NCBI GenBank assembly: GCA_018268735.1
Contig: JAFDWA010000083.1
Location: 1 to 6,862 of the forward strand
From: Actinomycetota bacterium
Lineage (GTDB): Bacteria; Actinomycetota; Acidimicrobiia; Acidimicrobiales; Microtrichaceae
DNA: 6,862 bases
Reading direction: 5' to 3'
Both the position numbers and the translations under genes were made by a program. Positions 6,228 to 6,862 of this stretch are shown here, piece after piece. How positions within the stretch are numbered: position 1 is the first letter of the stretch; each line of letters begins with the position of its first letter. The notes below the pieces were generated by a model. That model worked only from the letters and a program-made list of their open reading frames with translations, was not told the origin of the DNA and searched no databases.

Positions 6228-6288
6228 CGGCGAAGCGTAGCGATGTCCGTGGAGCGCTCCGGCGGCGCGGCGGTACCGTGAGGCACCC
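6228..6288. promoter_or_regulatory. Divergent mec/smpB intergenic region
   Basis: About 61 bases separate the mec and smpB starts, so promoters for both must lie here or inside the flanking coding sequence. It contains a perfect 10-base palindrome, GGAGCGCTCC, at 6251-6260, and a GTGAGG at 6278-6283 that is a plausible smpB ribosome-binding site with 5-base spacing. I cannot confidently place -35 or -10 hexamers. Confidence 0.4.
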
Positions 6289-6762
6289 ATGAAGCCGACC
6301 GGCACCCAGATCGTCGCGACCAACCGACAGGCGCGGCGCAACTACGCGCTGGGCGACACCTTCGAGGCCGGCGTCGTCCTGCAGGGCAGCGAGGTGAAGT
6401 CGCTTCGCGAGTCCAAGGTGCAGTTGACCGATGCGTGGGCGTCGGTCGAGGGCGACGAGGTGTGGCTGAACGGCCTGCACATCGCGCCCTACTCGCGGGC
6501 GCAGGCGCACTCGGGTCACGAACCGACGAGACGGCGCAAGCTCCTGCTGCACCGGGTCGAGATCGATCGGATCCGGATGCGGATGCAGGTCGAGCGCCTC
6601 GCGCTCGTGCCGCTCAGCCTGTACTTCAAGGAAGGACGACTGAAGGTGGAGCTGGCACTCGGCAAGGGTCGCAACGTCGTCGACAAGCGCCAGGACATCG
6701 CGAAGCGCACCGCTGACCGCGAAGCAGCCCGGGAGATGGCCCGTGCACGTCGCTCAGACTGA
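6289..6762 (+). CDS. smpB: SsrA-binding protein SmpB
   Basis: 157-residue protein of normal SmpB length. SmpB binds the tRNA-like domain of tmRNA and delivers it to stalled ribosomes in trans-translation. Visible features: a lead segment with TNRQARRNYALGDTFEAGVV at 11-30; the signature QGSEVKSLRESK at 32-43; DAWASVEGDEVWLNGLHIAPY at about 48-68; RRRKLLLHRVEI at 81-92; and GKGRNVVDKRQDIAKR at 125-140, followed by a basic, probably helical tail. That tail enters the mRNA channel of the empty A site in known structures. The ATG at 6289 is supported by GTGAGG just upstream and by the family N-terminus. In many bacteria ssrA lies nearby, but the 100 bases downstream contain no recognisable tmRNA end. 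The gene is divergent from mec. Confidence 0.97.
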   Translation: MKPTGTQIVATNRQARRNYALGDTFEAGVVLQGSEVKSLRESKVQLTDAWASVEGDEVWLNGLHIAPYSRAQAHSGHEPTRRRKLLLHRVEIDRIRMRMQVERLALVPLSLYFKEGRLKVELALGKGRNVVDKRQDIAKRTADREAAREMARARRSD

Positions 6763-6777
6763 TCGACAGCGACACAA

Positions 6778-6793
6778 ACCGATGGTCATCGGT
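6778..6793. repeat. Short inverted repeat downstream of smpB
   Basis: ACCGATGGTCATCGGT consists of 7-base arms (ACCGATG / CATCGGT) around a 2-base centre. It lies 15 bases after the smpB stop and 4 bases before a candidate ATG at 6798. As DNA it has the shape of a dimeric repressor site; as RNA the two-base loop is too tight for the full stem. An operator for the next gene is possible but unproven. Confidence 0.35.
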
Positions 6794-6797
6794 CACA

Positions 6798-6862
6798 ATG
6801 GAGCTCGTGGGGCGACGTCATGTCGGGCTCGGTGCAGGTGTGGGCGCCGTGATGCTGGTGCT
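6798..6862 (+). CDS. N-terminus of a probable membrane or exported protein, cut by window edge
   Basis: From the ATG at 6798 the frame is open to the last base, giving 21 complete codons: MELVGRRHVGLGAGVGAVML, then Val and a partial codon. Two arginines and a histidine followed by a glycine/alanine/valine-rich hydrophobic run look like a signal peptide or first membrane segment. There is no clear ribosome-binding site before the ATG; an in-frame GTG at 6807 is an alternative start. Too little is visible for a family assignment. Confidence 0.4.
   Translation, partial: MELVGRRHVGLGAGVGAVMLV

Noticed and set aside
6763..6862. tmRNA (ssrA) directly after smpB
   Set aside because: ssrA is often near smpB, but these 100 bases show no tRNA-like acceptor or tag-encoding stretch; they hold an inverted repeat and a new open frame instead.
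1..6862. CRISPR array, transposon, prophage, toxin-antitoxin or defence module
   Set aside because: No direct-repeat array, transposase, integrase or paired small genes are visible; nearly every base belongs to a housekeeping gene or a short spacer.

Overview
The window is an ordinary, gene-dense piece of a high-GC bacterial chromosome. Most codons end in G or C, GTG starts are common and intergenic gaps are short. The gene order on the minus strand (Mec-type JAMM peptidase, O-phosphoserine-type cysteine synthase, glutamate racemase, metallo-beta-lactamase-fold hydrolase, RNase PH, RdgB) follows the Mycobacterium tuberculosis Rv1334-Rv1341 block. The host is therefore almost certainly an actinobacterium (Actinomycetota). 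The protein sequences diverge enough from mycobacteria that a deep lineage such as Acidimicrobiia is plausible, but that is a guess.

Layout, left to right. Bases 1-553 (+) hold the C-terminal two thirds of an Fpg/Nei DNA glycosylase, cut by the window edge. Bases 605-1621 (+) encode a fold-type III PLP enzyme of the D-threonine aldolase / D-serine dehydratase family. A strong stem-loop at 1621-1653 separates this from the convergent minus-strand cluster. That cluster is transcribed right to left: mec (6227-5817), cysM (5759-4812), murI (4715-3900), an Rv1339-like hydrolase (3906-3121), rph (3047-2310) and rdgB (2287-1667). Diverging from mec is smpB (6289-6762, +). After smpB come an inverted repeat and the first codons of a probable membrane or exported protein that runs off the right edge.

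How the genes work together. CysM and Mec belong to the CysO-dependent cysteine pathway. In M. tuberculosis, CysM joins phosphoserine to the thiocarboxylated C-terminus of the sulfur carrier CysO, and Mec then releases cysteine. The carrier gene cysO, which lies between mec and cysM in M. tuberculosis, is not in this window; only 57 bases separate the two genes. The rhomboid gene Rv1337, between cysM and murI in M. tuberculosis, is also absent. MurI makes D-glutamate for peptidoglycan. The next gene overlaps it and resembles Rv1339, reported as a cAMP phosphodiesterase. RNase PH trims tRNA 3' ends and RdgB removes non-canonical purine nucleoside triphosphates. SmpB is the protein partner of tmRNA in ribosome rescue.

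I found no undescribed defence, mobile or biosynthetic system. The points most worth a second look are the mec-cysM pair without cysO, the conserved arginine in CysM that predicts O-phosphoserine use, the translational overlap of murI with a putative cAMP phosphodiesterase, and several intergenic stem-loops inside the cluster.
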